From positions 15,036,200 to 15,100,199 of the forward strand of contig LS997567.1 of NCBI GenBank assembly GCA_000469685.2: 64,000 nt of DNA. The letters are read 5' to 3'. A program made the translations under genes and the position numbers. The notes below the pieces were generated by a model, which searched no databases, was not told the DNA's origin, and was given only the letters and a program-made list of their open reading frames with translations. Of the stretch, positions 10,531 through 22,164 are shown in pieces; position 1 is the first letter of the stretch, and every line of letters begins with the position of its first letter. Origin of the DNA: Haemonchus contortus. Its lineage: Eukaryota > Nematoda > Chromadorea > Rhabditida > Trichostrongylidae.

Positions 10531-12596
10531 CCAACGGCCCTCTCTAGGGTCACACTTGAAGTCGCAGAGCTGGTCAGAACAAGAGAGCAAGGACGATTCT
10601 GAATAAACTGTCAAATAGGTTTGTAATTACTTAGCGAGGATTTGTGTAGTTCGACGGGCGAGTAGGTGGCATTTTGGTGCTATTGCTCACGTTGACTTTG
10701 ATTCCCAACTGTGAAGAGGGCAGAAGTCAGTGGACAATGGGCCGACCCGCTTTTGCAAGAAAACGTTCGTGAAAAGGGATAGTGTTTGTTATAGATATGA
10801 TCAGGACCTCGAATAACACCTATATACAAGTTAACAGCGAATTTGGTGAAAACAACCCTGACGCCAAATTGGCGCCAATTTTACGCAGCGTCAGAAATGG
10901 ATACCATATTTGTGATCAGCGGCCTCGATAACCCCCCTGGTGCAAGTTTTCAGCGAAAAAATTTTTTGACACATTCTTCCCCCACTGGGGGTGTAATAGT
11001 GCAATAGTGCCAAATATTCTTATTTCAACTGTTGAGTTTGACAAAATTGTATCGAACAAGTCATTGGAGTTATCACAGCCACTCATTGCCACATATCTTA
11101 TGAACATAAATGGGAACTTTCATTTGAAATTAAACATTCAATTATCCACAATTCGACATATCAAATATTTGTTTTTTCGGATATGACTCATATGTTTCGA
11201 TAAGATGAAAATGATTTATACACTTTTGAGTGTTCTTATGTTATAATCATGTTCACCTTTGAACATAAGAATTGAGACTCATTGTCTAAGTGAGGCGCTC
11301 CCATTTCTGCATGGCCACCTCAAATCATACAGGACTCAACCTACAATTTTCATTCAAATGATGCTAAACAGTAAAAATGGGTGTTTCATACATGAGCGAA
11401 TTCCCCATGAGCCCACTATTTCCATTCAGAATCTGTGTGATGCATTCCAGCGAATATTACGTCGGCACGATGGTTCGGAATGGGAACTTTGCGAGGCTCG
11501 TCGATAGCTTAGATTAATAGCAGTGCTGCGCGAAATCATCTAAGTACCCAGTGAAACAAAGCCTTCACCGAAGAAAGAGTCGAACTTCAACAGCGATTGC
11601 TCAGGTCATAGTGACTCAAAAGAACAGTACAACCTCACACACTAGTGTCACTTCTCCAGGACATACAGTGTAGACATTTGAACCGCACGACTCTAAGCAT
11701 TAAAAACACACAACAACAGTTTTTCAGTCATGTATTGCGAGAAAGTGGAATGAGATAAATGGAAATTCGAATTCAAACAATAAATATTCAATTTAAACAC
11801 TCATTTTTTAAATGTGACTCCTTGGAATCGAGTACGAGGCGCAGGATGAAAATGTCGGCGGAGTTCGCTCTGTGCACCTATGCATCTTCGGCCACTTCAT
11901 GAATGCGCTGTAACAGCAAAACCACACTGTTGTCCATTGCTACATTGTTACTGATTTCCATGTGTGTAGAACGATTAAATCACTGCACAATTCCCTCACT
12001 GCGCACCCTCCCCACTCTACCGGCTTTGTTAATCGTGATTCAGATCACCCTCCCCTAGAAAATTTTATTTTTTTTATTTCTTTTCTTTTCACAATTTTTA
12101 TTCCTGTTTGAATCGAATTTTCCATCTATGATCTTGAGAATTGCTGCGTTACAATACTAAAATCTCTTTCTCTGTCTGTTTTTTAATGATTAGAATCGTG
12201 CGGTCTGACCGCCTCACCCTGTACAAGTCGCCGTAATAATCTGCAGCTTACTCTCATCAGTATCGCGAACCTCAATTACCGGTACACAATCCCTGTGACA
12301 AGTGGGGGCAGTATCGCAGTCTTCAAATCAATCCAAAAGGGGCAACTTATGGCACACATGTTACACAACTTCAGTACAACTCCGCATAGAAAGACGCCCT
12401 GTGTGCAAATGGATCCTCTGAAATATTACGACGGATATCTTCGCAAAACAGCACGCTTGTTCCTCAAACAACCTTAGCTTCAATGACGTAAGTATCGCGA
12501 ATGCGATCATAGATCTGGTTAGATCCAACACAAACGCTGTCATTTTCTTACTTGTCTGCTACGTATATTTATACTGCTAATTTAGACGTGGAATCT
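10531..12596. other. No recognisable gene
   Basis: About 2 kb with no supported gene. The only internal structure I see is a short near-repeat at 10797-10966. A few residues around 11550-11640 faintly resemble the BEL/Pao gag region at 42200-42300, too weak to annotate. Confidence 0.5.
10797..10966. repeat. Diverged direct repeat around GATCAG..CCTCGA
   Basis: ATGATCAGGACCTCGAATAA at about 10797 and GTGATCAGCGGCCTCGATAA at about 10914 begin two similar stretches of about 50 bp that both continue with a CAAGTT..CAGCGA segment. This looks like an old tandem duplication of roughly 117-bp period. Confidence 0.5.
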
Positions 12597-12609
12597 CCCC
12601 CCCCCCCCC
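12597..12609. repeat. Poly-C tract
   Basis: Thirteen consecutive C residues. Homopolymer runs of this length are prone to length error in sequencing. Confidence 0.9.
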
Positions 12610-12699
12610 ACAGAAATGGAAGAAATGAAGTGCGCTACGAATCGTGCACGCAAATGGACTTCGGTCTTGAAGCTAAAAAGTCCAGAATGTTACAAAAGG

Positions 12700-12990
12700 A
12701 AATCGCATCTCAACATGATACATGATCATCACAGACAAGAAAGTCGGTCAGAAAATCGAATGTTGAAGGACACGGCGCAATGCATTCCTTTTGCTCAGAG
12801 CTTTCGCGGAGAAGTTGACCACGCGCTGGCGGCCGTCCTGGTCTTCGTTTAACGTCCCGAGGGATCCAATCAGTAACCGTCCTGGTCCAACGGTCATCAT
12901 TGTATCGCATAACGTGTCCGGCCCACCTGATCTTCAGCATAGTACGTTCAATTGCGATGTGAAGGCGTAGCTAGCCTCATCAAAGCGATT
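12700..12990 (-). pseudogene. RTE-type retrotransposon C-terminal fragment
   Basis: The minus strand reads KIRWAGHVMRYNDDRWTRTV followed by TDWIPRDVKRRPGRPPAR, a near-canonical C-terminal signature of RTE-type non-LTR retrotransposons in nematodes. A shift to another frame continues with NFSAKALSKRNALRRV, fitting the next conserved part. Reverse transcriptase and endonuclease domains are missing, so it is a 3' fragment, as expected from incomplete reverse transcription. Four other fragments of the same family are on the minus strand in this window. Confidence 0.85.
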
Positions 12991-12999
12991 CTTAATCTA

Positions 13000-14499
13000 C
13001 TACGATAGCAAGTTGATTGCCAAGAGTGAAGATTTGAAAAGAGAAGGGAGTTTGACAAAAAGAGGTCTTTATAGAAAGAGCGCCAGTGCGGAATCTTTCC
13101 GACTTGGTGGAAGATATTCTCTCAGGCAAAAAATGATCCATGTTAATTCAGGCAAAGCAGGAAAGTCGCTGATTCACGGTGTAGAGACGGGAAGCAGCTG
13201 ATTTCTGCAAAAGTCAATGGATTTATGGAGTACTAGAAAGGAGAGCAGAGAGCAAAGTCTGTGGGAAACAGAAAGCACAGCAAGAACAGAGCAACATCAT
13301 ATACGAAGGAGGAACGTGTGCCACTTCTCGGAATCAACGAACCATGCAGCATCAGTCTGCAGAAAGCAACCACACTCCCGCTGTCAAGGCTTGCACCACC
13401 CATTGTGCTTCCTTCAACCTGTAGTAACTCGAAGGCATCCCCTGCAAACGATTCACACCTCGGAACTCAGGGGTATTTACAACAGCTGTTCAAAAGAGTT
13501 GAGTAAACGGCAACAAGGACGAGAGTAAATGTGAATAAAAGGGCAAGTAAGAAGCCAACTTTAGAGCAAATGCAGAACAGCATGGTCACATTGAAAGAAT
13601 AATCTTGAGCACTCAGTCTTCGAGCGATCGTTCATATCCTCTGAGAACGCTCTTTCTTATAGAAGTAACCTCCGTAGTTAATCCAAACACTAGGAACTCA
13701 GAAATTCGAGTATCAATCGATTTGGGAGCCGAGAATCAAAAATGTCATGGCTGGAGAGCCAAGCCTCCCAATAACCGAAGAAAAGCAGCTATGCTACTGA
13801 ACATTCGGCTCGAACGGAGTCAAAAGAACAGCGACGTGTGGTTCTAGTAACATGGGTCAGTGACGGACAACTCTACATGTCGGATCTGCTAGCTAGTGGC
13901 TTTTCCACAAAAGATTTTGCGCCTTCTTTTTCATGGAATCCAGACAAAGAAGTTTTCAATCAGCTGATATGACACCATCACGTCCACATCAACAGAAGTT
14001 GAGCATGGCATTCTGTTGGGATGCGACCACGCAGTGCAGAGAGGAAGATCTTCTCAAAATTCTAATCTCAGGCCTCTATATTTGGCAATATTTTTGCACT
14101 GCAACTAAAGCCACCAAAACATGTTCTCCATCTAGGTTCACAAATACGTCAAGACCCCAGAGAACGAGGATGAGAACAAATGGGAAAGTGCAAGAAGCTT
14201 CAAACAGCAGGCATGCGCGTATACTGACACTTGAAAAAGGGCGAAAAGTGTTGGACAATTTTAATGGCGCCGTTAAACGCAGAGGTAACGGTCATTACGC
14301 GAAGATCCGATGGAAGGACGCTAATATGCAGTTATCAGACTGTCATAGTCTTGCTTTAAGCTGCCTTCATCAATCTGGTATTGAGTACAAAAGGATCAGA
14401 ATTTTATCCAGCGCTACGATGCTGTTTTGCGGGAGCAAATTACACAACACATTCTCGAAATCGTACCCAATGACAAATCCTAGTCAAAACGAGGAATAA
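13000..14499 (+). pseudogene. BEL/Pao gag-pol remnant
   Basis: A plus-strand series of frames follows BEL/Pao order. At 13319-13360 a zinc-knuckle relic reads CHFSESTNHAASVC, matching CX2CX4HX4C with the second Cys mutated to Ser. From 13605 a frame covers the expected protease region without a clear active site. At 13933-14499 a 188-codon open frame carries the post-protease segment (a Gly-Cys-Asp like motif near 14020 in another frame) and the pre-RT segment VLDNFNGAVKRRGNGHYAKI then RWKDANMQLSDCHSLAL, recognisable from BEL/Pao polyproteins. The RT itself is not found downstream. No LTRs were identified. The element is truncated and dead. Confidence 0.68.
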
Positions 14500-16338
14500 A
14501 CAAGTTCAAGCAAAGCTCTGTTTAGTTTTCGGGGCCACAGCTTATTACAGAGGCTGTCCATCGTTAAGTGAGGATCGGATACTCGGACGAGATTCTGGTC
14601 ACGTGCAACTTAGTAACGAGCTGGCCACAATGAGCAGGGAATGCGAAAATCGCCCTCCACCGTTGACGTAATTCGGAAATGCATGCAATCGAAACTATTG
14701 CGACCTTCATTTAGCTGGTGTCCGCTATTCGCTATTATTCTTTTCCAACGAATCAAACAATCAGGTTGATACTAGTTTTCCAGCACATATAATTTCCAGC
14801 GTTCCCAGCACCCTTTGGGTAGTACGGCCTTCAAATAACTTGGAAAAGAGGGCCGCTTCTGGGTAGGGCGAATAATGGAGATCGTTTCCGAGCAACTATT
14901 ATGCCCAGATTCGTTTTTTGACCCTACAACATTTGACCCAACATCTTTTTTGACTCTACAACATGTGCCATTCTTGTGAGCTAGAGGCTCGTCTTAGAGG
15001 AAACTGAAGAATCAATTTTATTGTGGGCTGTGCCTTCAATATGGCAAGAGCAACGCCCACTGCTGACCAAGAACATGACGCGTCACGAGACAGACTTCAT
15101 CACCAATATGAGCTTTGCCATCCATGCATTGGAACTTTTGCACGTATGCAAAAGACATCTCGAATTTCTTCCGTTGAGTTTGAACAATTGAATAGATCAG
15201 AGTTCATGCCAAAAAAATCGAAACTCTCCTCGAAGGCAGAGTACACGATAGTTTCGAGGTACCCTCTTCAAACCAGAAAATCCGCCAAAATTGCAAAAAT
15301 AATTCTCCCTGCGGGTAGGAAAAGAGATTGTACGGAAATACCATAATGGAAATGCTATGCAATGAGTGTTTGGATGGGATTCCAGTTGTTAAATTGCGTA
15401 AACAGCTGACCACACATTCTCTCTATAATTCTAGGGTTCAGATAGGGTGGAGGCAAATACCGTGAAAATGCTCCCACCTTGGAACAGTATCTGACTGACG
15501 ACATACGATGCGTCCTTGAACACTGTGTCGAGATCTGAGTCGCCTTCCACCTTAATTTGAATTTTTTAATATGCCAAAAGCAAACCGAAATCATACGTGG
15601 GGTTGCTTATAGAAAGAAGATTTATTCCCGAAGAGCACATGCACGGAAATATTGAAATTCGGGTATCTGAAGGATGAACCCTATACAGGGTCTGTGTGCG
15701 GCTGTATTCGTCGTCCTGTGTGAATAGTAGAAGGAAGGAGACTTCAGGTCTTTCGACCTTCTCATCAATCCAACACCCCCCAACCTTTGGCCGCATAATA
15801 TTCGGGTCAATCAAAACAGAATATCGTGATAAGTGACCAAGACCAATATTGAAGGATTGTAAAATTCGAATTGATGACATGATGCGCATACCACACTGCC
15901 AAAATGAGCACAGCCAGATAAATTCGACTTCTACAGAGTGTATGCTATCGGTCAAGAATGGTGAAACCTACCGTCTCAATGCAGGAGGTCAGATTTGGTA
16001 CAAAATAGTGCCCATCCTGGTCCGTTGCATTATATAAAAAGGACAGAGTGATAATGATACAATAGAGCTCGGGAAACAGAATGAAGAGCATACTTGTGAG
16101 CAAAAACTGAAGTTTTATGTCAGGGACGCAACATTCTGGGCAGCTGAACAACGAATGCAGACGTAACAATCATGAATTAAACGTCGAATGAGGATCGTCA
16201 GTGGTTCAATATGTCTTTTTTTCTGGAAAATGTATCTGACATGAATTAGAGCCGCTTCTGCTGTTCGCCCCCGCATTTCACTGCCACTCTTAGTCCCAAC
16301 GGTAACTTGAATTGAGTATGTTACCTATGTTCTCAATA
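14500..16338. other. No recognised gene; one unidentified minus-strand frame
   Basis: Most of this stretch has no supported feature. A 129-codon minus-strand frame at 15566-15955 and a 107-codon plus frame at 15023-15346 are open but I recognise no family, and position after a BEL/Pao remnant means they may be further retroelement debris. Neither shows a repeat or a motif I can name. Confidence 0.4.
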
Positions 16339-16340
16339 TA

Positions 16341-17280
16341 TCGGGTTGTCCGGGAAGTTCCCGATGTTTTTGAACACCTAGGGCTTATCATCTTTTGTGC
16401 AGGATATCAGGAGCCTAACTTTTCATAGGTATATATTTTCTGAAGAAGCAAGTCCTTCTGCATATCTCTGTCCAGATTCTGTGAACATCCGCTGCGTCTT
16501 TCTGTATAGGGCTCAAGTGAAAGTCGAGGACCATCACGTGCATTTTCGGCACCTGATGCTTCTCTTCTACAGCGATGGCAACGCGGCTGAAGCTGCGATA
16601 GAGACTTTTGAAGTTTGAGTAGACAATGTTCCAGGGGAACGCACAGTGCGTGAGTTGCTTGCGATATTTGAACAGTGTGAATTCATCACCGAAGATCTCC
16701 AAGATGCTATCACCAATTAAATGCCCAGATTAAAACGTCAATCAAAACGATACGCATGAGACTTAGTGTTCCGAAATCAGCCATTTGCTAGAACTTGGCT
16801 TTGTCAAGCGCCTTGATGTTTTGGGTACCTGGGTGAGAGAGCACAATGTGAAGGACCGCGCCTCCGTAGGCCTCTCGTTGCTCAAACGAAAAAAAGACAG
16901 TTTCTGGAACGCATAAAGAGGGGAGAGGGTAGGACGAAAAGTGGATCGTGTACAACAGCGTGGAGCGGAAGCAATCGTGAAACCTTTCCAGTGTTCACAA
17001 ATCACTCCAAAATTCAAAATCCAGGTGTGTAATATTATGTTGTGTTGTTGGTGTGATTAGAAGGGAATCGTTTATTATGATCTCTGTCCGCATAGTCAGA
17101 CGATAACTTCAGAGAAGTACTGCACTCAGCTAGAAAATATGGAGGCAGCAATAGACCAGAAGCGCCCAGGACTGGCCAATTGTAAGGACGTTTTCTTCCA
17201 GTAGTATAACTCCAGTTCACACGTATTTTTGTTGTTTGAGTTTTTGCAGAGCTCTTTGAAAAATTGTTCAATCCCCTAAA
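16341..17280 (+). pseudogene. Mariner element remnant with decayed transposase
   Basis: After a TA, the sequence starts TCGGGTTGTCCGGGAAGTTC, a plausible mariner terminal repeat; the matching right end was not found. Decayed plus frames follow the transposase in order: FRHLMLLFYSDGNAAEAAIE (DNA-binding start), GERTVRELLAIFEQCEF, LGFVKRLDVLGTWVREHNVK, KWIVYNSVERK, and KGIVYYDLCP then KYCTQLENMEAAIDQKRPGL. The second catalytic motif is reduced to DVFFQ followed by stops, and the third is lost. A related copy lies on the minus strand at 26610-27120. Confidence 0.8.
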
Positions 17281-17309
17281 GGACTGCACAAAGCACCTGA
17301 GACTGTTTT

Positions 17310-17640
17310 ACGATTCTCAGCCTCAAGATGCAAGTTTGCTTCCCGCTATCGTCGAAACTTTCACACACTGTTCTTTTGTTTCATTAGAGACTTTCGGAAC
17401 CTTTTCTGATATTCGTTGAGTGAACGCCTATGCGTTCTTTGCGCATGTCGCACCCACTCGAGAAATAATGGCTCTGCATGTTAATTGTATGACTCTGTCC
17501 AATTTGGAACGTTGAGAAAAGTTTAACAGAAAGATGACAGAGGTGTATGAGATTCCATATTGAGATTGAGAGATATGAGTGAGGAAGTAAACACTAATAG
17601 AAAAACCTTGAAGCACACATTTCGCCACAAACCGCACATC
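17310..17640 (+). repeat. Unidentified repeat, diverged copy 1
   Basis: This stretch aligns by eye with the reverse complement of about 18240-18575, with shared landmarks GTTTGCTTCCCGCTATCGTC, TTTCATTAGAGAC, CATGTCGCACC and GGCTCTGCATG. Plus-strand frames echo the N-terminus of the 101-codon minus frame at 18083-18388 (M-x-LH-x-x-CMT pattern). Divergence is considerable, so the duplication is old. Confidence 0.55.
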
Positions 17641-18082
17641 TCACTCGTACTGCTTCTCTACAATTTGAGAAAAAACAGTCATGCGTCTCGAAATTGAATT
17701 GAGCAAGTACTCGCCAGGAATGATTCGTCTAGAACATTGATATACTTGTGATAAAAAGCAAGTATATTATCTATTAGTGTAACATTCAATTTCGTGCTAT
17801 CCATCATAGCTCATGTTATGATCCCGTTCATAACGCTCTCTATAGGACCGAATACGAAAACTTCTAATGATTGAATCATTGACGTAGCACTGGCAAGAGT
17901 ATTGTGAACTTCATCTTTGCATCCAGTAATTACTAAGTGCTTCTCTAGAAATGATCGCTTCACATATGTAATGATAATCGCCTTACACACGTTCGGGCAC
18001 ATCTTGTTTAATGGCATCGGTATCAGGGAAGGACGATCACGAGTCTAAAATGAGATGCATTTTCTGATGAAACTTTCTCTCT

Positions 18083-18573
18083 TCAAAAGTTTGAAAATAA
18101 TTTCGCTACAAGGCTGGGTATGTTGATGGAAACCCAGGCTCCTGTGTATTCCTTGGCGAGTATTTGTTCAATCGTGGGACGAATGTCGGTTTTATCTCTG
18201 CTTGCAGAGATGCAGCATGTATAAGGTATGCAGTTTGTGAACAACAGGTGTGCTCCACACATTTTTTCAGTAATTTTCATCAATGATTGGTTCCTCACTT
18301 GCATCTTATAGGCCTCCGAGAGCTTCCCATCGAATGTTTCTCCAAGTTCTAAAATAAGCGGAGTCATGCAATCGTCATGCAGAACCATTCTTTCTTGTGA
18401 TGTGCGACAAGCGCAAGTGAAGGCAGAAATAAGATGTTCCGTTCAACAAACGTTAGGAAATGTTTCAAAAGCCCCTAATGAAACGAAAGTAGCAGTGCAA
18501 AAACTTGACGATAGCGGGAAACAAACCCGCATTTCCCACCTGAAAAGCGATACCACTACCACTACGCCACGTC
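18083..18573 (-). repeat. Unidentified repeat, copy 2, with 101-codon frame
   Basis: The minus strand holds an open frame (18083-18388) starting MVLHDDCMTPLILELGETFD, which I do not recognise. It has Cys residues in the middle and no evident signal peptide or membrane segment. The inverted copy at 17310-17640 keeps part of the same reading pattern but with stops, so the frame may once have been coding in a dispersed repeat. About 120 bp upstream on the same strand lies a tRNA-like segment (18507-18573). Function unknown. Confidence 0.45.
18507..18573 (-). other. tRNA-like segment, probably SINE-derived
   Basis: On the minus strand a TGGCGTAGTGGTAGTGG box A-like start is followed by GGGTTTGTTTCCCG, a box B-like stem-loop, within 67 nt, and the two outer ends (GACG and CGTC) can pair. 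It is shorter than a real tRNA and lacks a clear anticodon arm, so I call it tRNA-like only. Confidence 0.4.
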
Positions 18574-19197
18574 GACGCTTGGTATCGATGCCAACTACCG
18601 TCAGGGGAATTTCGAGCCCCATGAATTTTTTTAGGGAAACCGTTTAAAAGTTCAATTCCCCATATTCATAGACAGAGTTCGAGGTCTATTGCTTTATCCT
18701 TTCTTTATCTTTATCTCTATGCAAAGTTCCATGTCGAAGAACTGCCCCTCCCCTTGGTTAGGTTTCTTTCAATGCAAGTCCTAATACAACCAATCTACCC
18801 CGGAACACCGAACATGTATACTGAGAAGTTCCACAGTCACGAGAATGAACATCTTTGATGGATCGACACCGATGGCGCATTGAGGTTCTAGATGATACCA
18901 TTCTGTTTATCGTTTTCGAAAAGCAAAGCAGAGATATCTTAACGTATTCATCGATCTAGGAATAAAAAGCAATATTTTTCTGAAGTCTTAGTGGTATAAA
19001 ATTGCACTAGGGATGGATGCTTTGCATCTGCCTTATAATAGAGGCTTGCACTCATACTGAAAGATCGGGAACGGCAGTAACGATGCTGTGATGACTACTT
19101 TTAGGGCAAAAACGGATTCCTGTGCTATTAGTGATCTAATACGCGCATTGAATTCGAGATAACGAGACATTCAATCATTTGAATGACAGCTAATAAT

Positions 19198-19430
19198 GGG
19201 CGGAGGTCGTACGGTAGCAGGTGGAAAACTATAAAATATGCATGGTCCGGGGTTCGAATCCGAGAGTGATACCTGCTCAGGCTAACCAGCTCTTCTATCT
19301 CGATCGGTTAATAGGCACCAGACTTATCTGAAAACATAAAAACCGCTAAGATGTACATATGCTAGCCACCGCAAGCCATTGATTAGGCCACATCACATGC
19401 CGTTCCCCCTGATCATCGAAACTCCCTTCT
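19198..19430 (+). mobile_element. tRNA-derived SINE, diverged copy
   Basis: The head GGGCGGAGGTCGTACGGTAG is followed by a good box B (GGTTCGAATCC, 19251-19261). The body then matches the two better SINE copies at 34749 and 41462: GGCACCAGACTTATCTG, GCTAGCCACCGCAAGCCATT and ATTAGGCCACATCAC have clear counterparts there. Box A is degenerate. SINEs are transcribed by RNA polymerase III from the internal boxes and copied by a partner LINE. Confidence 0.7.
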
Positions 19431-19483
19431 AGAAATGAACTTCTAGGAAGAAAAATCAAGGAATTTCGAAATTTCCTAAGGTT

Positions 19484-20005
19484 ACCCAAAGGACTCTATA
19501 ACCACGAACATTCAGAGATCAAAGTTTCATATGAGAAGTAAATAAACCCGTATGAAAACGTCTCAACTTGTCGAATTTCCATAGTGAATAGATCAATATG
19601 AGAACATCTCAACTTGTCAAATTTCAGGAAAGTGCGATTGTAATAAGCAAAAATGTTAACCAGTAAAAATGATTTCGTAGAAAGAGCGCGTGAGGAATCC
19701 TGACATTATATAAAGTCCGCAAACACACAAAACAGATCCCTCAGTTCTCCTTTGTAGACGTTCTTCTTAGGAAAAAATAGGAAGAACGAACTCCTAGAGA
19801 GAAGAATTCAGAATTGAAAAAAAGAGTCCGCAAACGCTCAAAACAGATCCCTCGATTCTTCTCTTCAGAAGTTCATTTTTCCTATTCTTTTTTGCCTACT
19901 GCACTCGCATTTTTTATGAATTCCGCCAAGGGTGGAATTTTTCATACGGACTCAATCAGTTTTCTGATCTCTGAATATTATTGATTATAGAGTCTCCTGA
20001 GTGGA
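19484..20005. repeat. AT-rich repeat units left of PLE-B, in both orientations
   Basis: Units recur here and at 21860-22145. The 19484-19740 part (AAAGGACTCTATAACCACGA, then AACTTGTCGAATTTC) is the reverse complement of about 21870-22080. The 19830-20000 part (CATTTTTCCTATTC, TCTGATCTCTGAATATT, TATAGAGTC) is in the same orientation as it. The Penelope-like element B lies between these blocks, so it probably inserted into an existing array. Confidence 0.6.
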
Positions 20006-20029
20006 ATTGGATAGAATGTAGATTAGAAG

Positions 20030-21560
20030 ACTGAAGTTGGATACACCCTCGTGCCCGCTTTTCTATGGCCTGATCAAGACTCAGAAGTTGTCCAGCGGAG
20101 GCGAGAACTCAGCTATTGCTAGTGATTATAAAATAAGACCCATCATCAGCTGTGTGAGAGGGCCAACGGACCGCATTTCTTGATTCCTCAATAGAATTGT
20201 TGGCCAACTACTCCGATACGTGCCCTCACATCTACCAAACACCAACGAATTTCTTGATCGCCTACGTTCGTGTAGGCTTCAAGAAAACTGCGTAATGGAG
20301 TCGTTTGATGTAACTGCGCTTTATACAAACGTTAACAGCAGCGAAGCTCTCCAAGCGGTTTTCGAAATGCTGGATGAGCATGAAACCGAAATTGTAACGT
20401 TCGGATTGAGCAGGGTTCACATTATGACTCTGATCAAGGAATGCCTTAATTGTAACATTTTCAAGTGGAGCGGGCAGTACTTCTCACAAAACCGAGGACT
20501 TGCTATGGGTCAGCGGCTAGCACCGGTTTTGGCTATCTGTTTCATGAGCAGAATAGAGAGACCAGTCATAGCTCGCATGCCCATTATGTACTGTCGGTAC
20601 ATCGATGACTGCTGCGAAGTTACATCATCGCAGCAAGAGATGGATGAGCTGTTTGACATCCTCAACCAACAGTCTCAGTATATCAAGTTCACGAGAGAAG
20701 TTCCGCACGAAGGCTGGCTTCCTTATCTTAACACGCAGATAAACATCTCAAGTGGTAGGTACAATAGGAAGTGGTATCGGAAGAGCAGCTCTAAGAACAT
20801 TCTACTCCACGCAAAGTCTGCTCACCCTGAAGCTGTGAAACGTGCAGTTGTTCGCAACATGTACAGAACAGCTACAGGAGTGTGCACAGGTGAAGTGGAA
20901 CGAGAGGAGTCAGTAAACTAGCAACTGAGATTGCAAGCTTGAATGACTATGGGACACAAAGCAGAAGGTCAAGCTTAACAGCTAACTCGCTGAGAAACCC
21001 TGAGAGTGTGATGCATCTCCGACTTCCATTTATATCGGATAAAGTCAGCGCAGAAATTCGACAATGCATTGCTCGAGCGGATCTGGCTAATGATGTTGTC
21101 TTGGTAAACTTACCAACGGACAATATCAAACATCATCTTATCCGCAATAAGCCTTATGATCGTGCATGTTTTAGGAGTAACTGCGTTATTTGTCCGCTTG
21201 GAAAAGATGGTGATTGCACACAGCGAGGGACAGTGTACCAATTTCAGTGTTCGGCCTGTGATGGAGTCTATATTGGTGAGACCGGAAGGATGCCAGGCAT
21301 ACGTGTCGAAGAACATCTGGCAGGTAAAAGGCGTGGAAGCCTATTCACACCACTTGGGAAGCATCGACTAGAAGTACACAAAGGCAATGATTTTGATATT
21401 CAGTGTAAAATCCTAGCCTATGAAAACGAGATCGGTGCAATATCTTGGAAGCGTTGCATATCCGCGAGAAAAATCCTGAGCTGAACAACCGAAATGAGTG
21501 CATTGCCACCAGGCGAATTTCTACCATTCATTCCTCTCTGTGGGCTTTGAGAACACCGCG
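20030..21560 (+). pseudogene. PLE-B reverse transcriptase / GIY-YIG protein, broken
   Basis: Reading starts around TPSCPLFYGLIKTQKL (truncated N-terminus) and continues KIRPIISCVRGPTDRIS. A TGA at about 20180 replaces the Trp of the conserved ISWFL. RT motifs follow: ESFDVTALYTNV, GLAMGQRLAPVLAI and the catalytic YCRYIDDCCEV. A frameshift near 20910 leads into the second open frame (20939-21484) with CVICPLGKDGDC and GTVYQFQCSACDGVYIGETG. The nuclease Arg (GIRVEEH) is kept. A second frameshift near 21440 separates the C-terminal ALHIREKNPELNNRNECIA. The three lesions make this copy inactive although active-site residues survive. Confidence 0.9.
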
Positions 21561-21759
21561 CAACTCTTATCCAACGATCGCCAATGGTGTCTCATTGATC
21601 CCTTGTTGTTCACCGAATCGAGTGGGAGCGTTGGTGGAACCGCAGAAGGTTGGTTTCTCGGTTGGGATCTTTTAGTGTTCAAGTTTCTTAGAGCTGTTGC
21701 AACTTGGCTTGGGCGCTTGGTGGGGTAAGCCACAGATCAGGAGCTCCAAACTGCTTTCA

Positions 21760-21796
21760 GGTCTTTGAAGACGACAAGATAGTCGAAACGTCGACC
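21760..21796 (+). ncRNA. Compact hammerhead ribozyme motif, lineage B
   Basis: GGTC (stem I), T, TTGAAGA, one base, GAC-loop-GTC (stem II), GAAAC, GTC, GACC closing stem I. The first base of the conserved CTGAAGA box is T here, so this copy is probably impaired; the related copy at 59140 keeps C. Stem I (GGTC/GACC) differs from lineages A and C yet still pairs. Confidence 0.65.
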
Positions 21797-21859
21797 AAAT
21801 AAAGCGGTTTCTACCTTAACAAATCTGTACGGCAAAACACTGCAAAACATTATGCAGCA

Positions 21860-22145
21860 TGCCCAGATTTCACCAAACGTGGAGTCTTCTGAGTGTTTGC
21901 GGATTCTCAGCGAATGTCGAGATTCCTCAACCCTCTTTCTACAAAATCATTTTTCCTATCTACATTTTTGCTTATTACACTCTCATTTCTCCTAAATTCG
22001 ACAAGTTGATATGTTGTCAAATGGATTTACTCACTCCTTTGGTCTCTGAATATTCGCGCTTATAGAGTCCTTTGAGTTTCCTCGGGACATGCCGAGGTCC
22101 CTCAATTCTTCTTTTTAGAAAATCATTTTCTCCATTCACTTTCTC
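21860..22145. repeat. AT-rich repeat units right of PLE-B
   Basis: Contains at least two related units: AAATCATTTTTCCTATCTAC and, after CTCGGGACATGCCGAGGTCC (a short perfect hairpin, CTCGG/CCGAG), AAAATCATTTTCTCCATTC. These match units at 19484-20005 on the other side of PLE-B in the same or inverted orientation. Confidence 0.6.
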
Positions 22146-22164
22146 GCCTGCGCCTTTTACGTCT

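Larger units (their letters stand above)
20010..21835 (+). mobile_element. Penelope-like retroelement, lineage B
   Basis: A 5'-truncated PLE with RT, GIY-YIG and a 3' tail. Its protein is similar to lineage A but distinct, and its hammerhead-like motif (21760-21796) has different stem sequences. The 3' end matches the fragment at 58803-59230 up to the AAAGCGGTTT and GTACGGCAAAACA segments, which defines the tail. The copy is flanked by repeat units shared between its two sides. Confidence 0.88.

Noticed and set aside
15566..15955. 129-codon minus-strand frame as a host gene
   Set aside because: Unrecognised, surrounded by retroelement debris, no splice or codon evidence. Mentioned only within the spacer entry.
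18507..18573. Possible tRNA gene
   Set aside because: 67 nt, no clear anticodon arm, weak acceptor stem. Kept only as tRNA-like.
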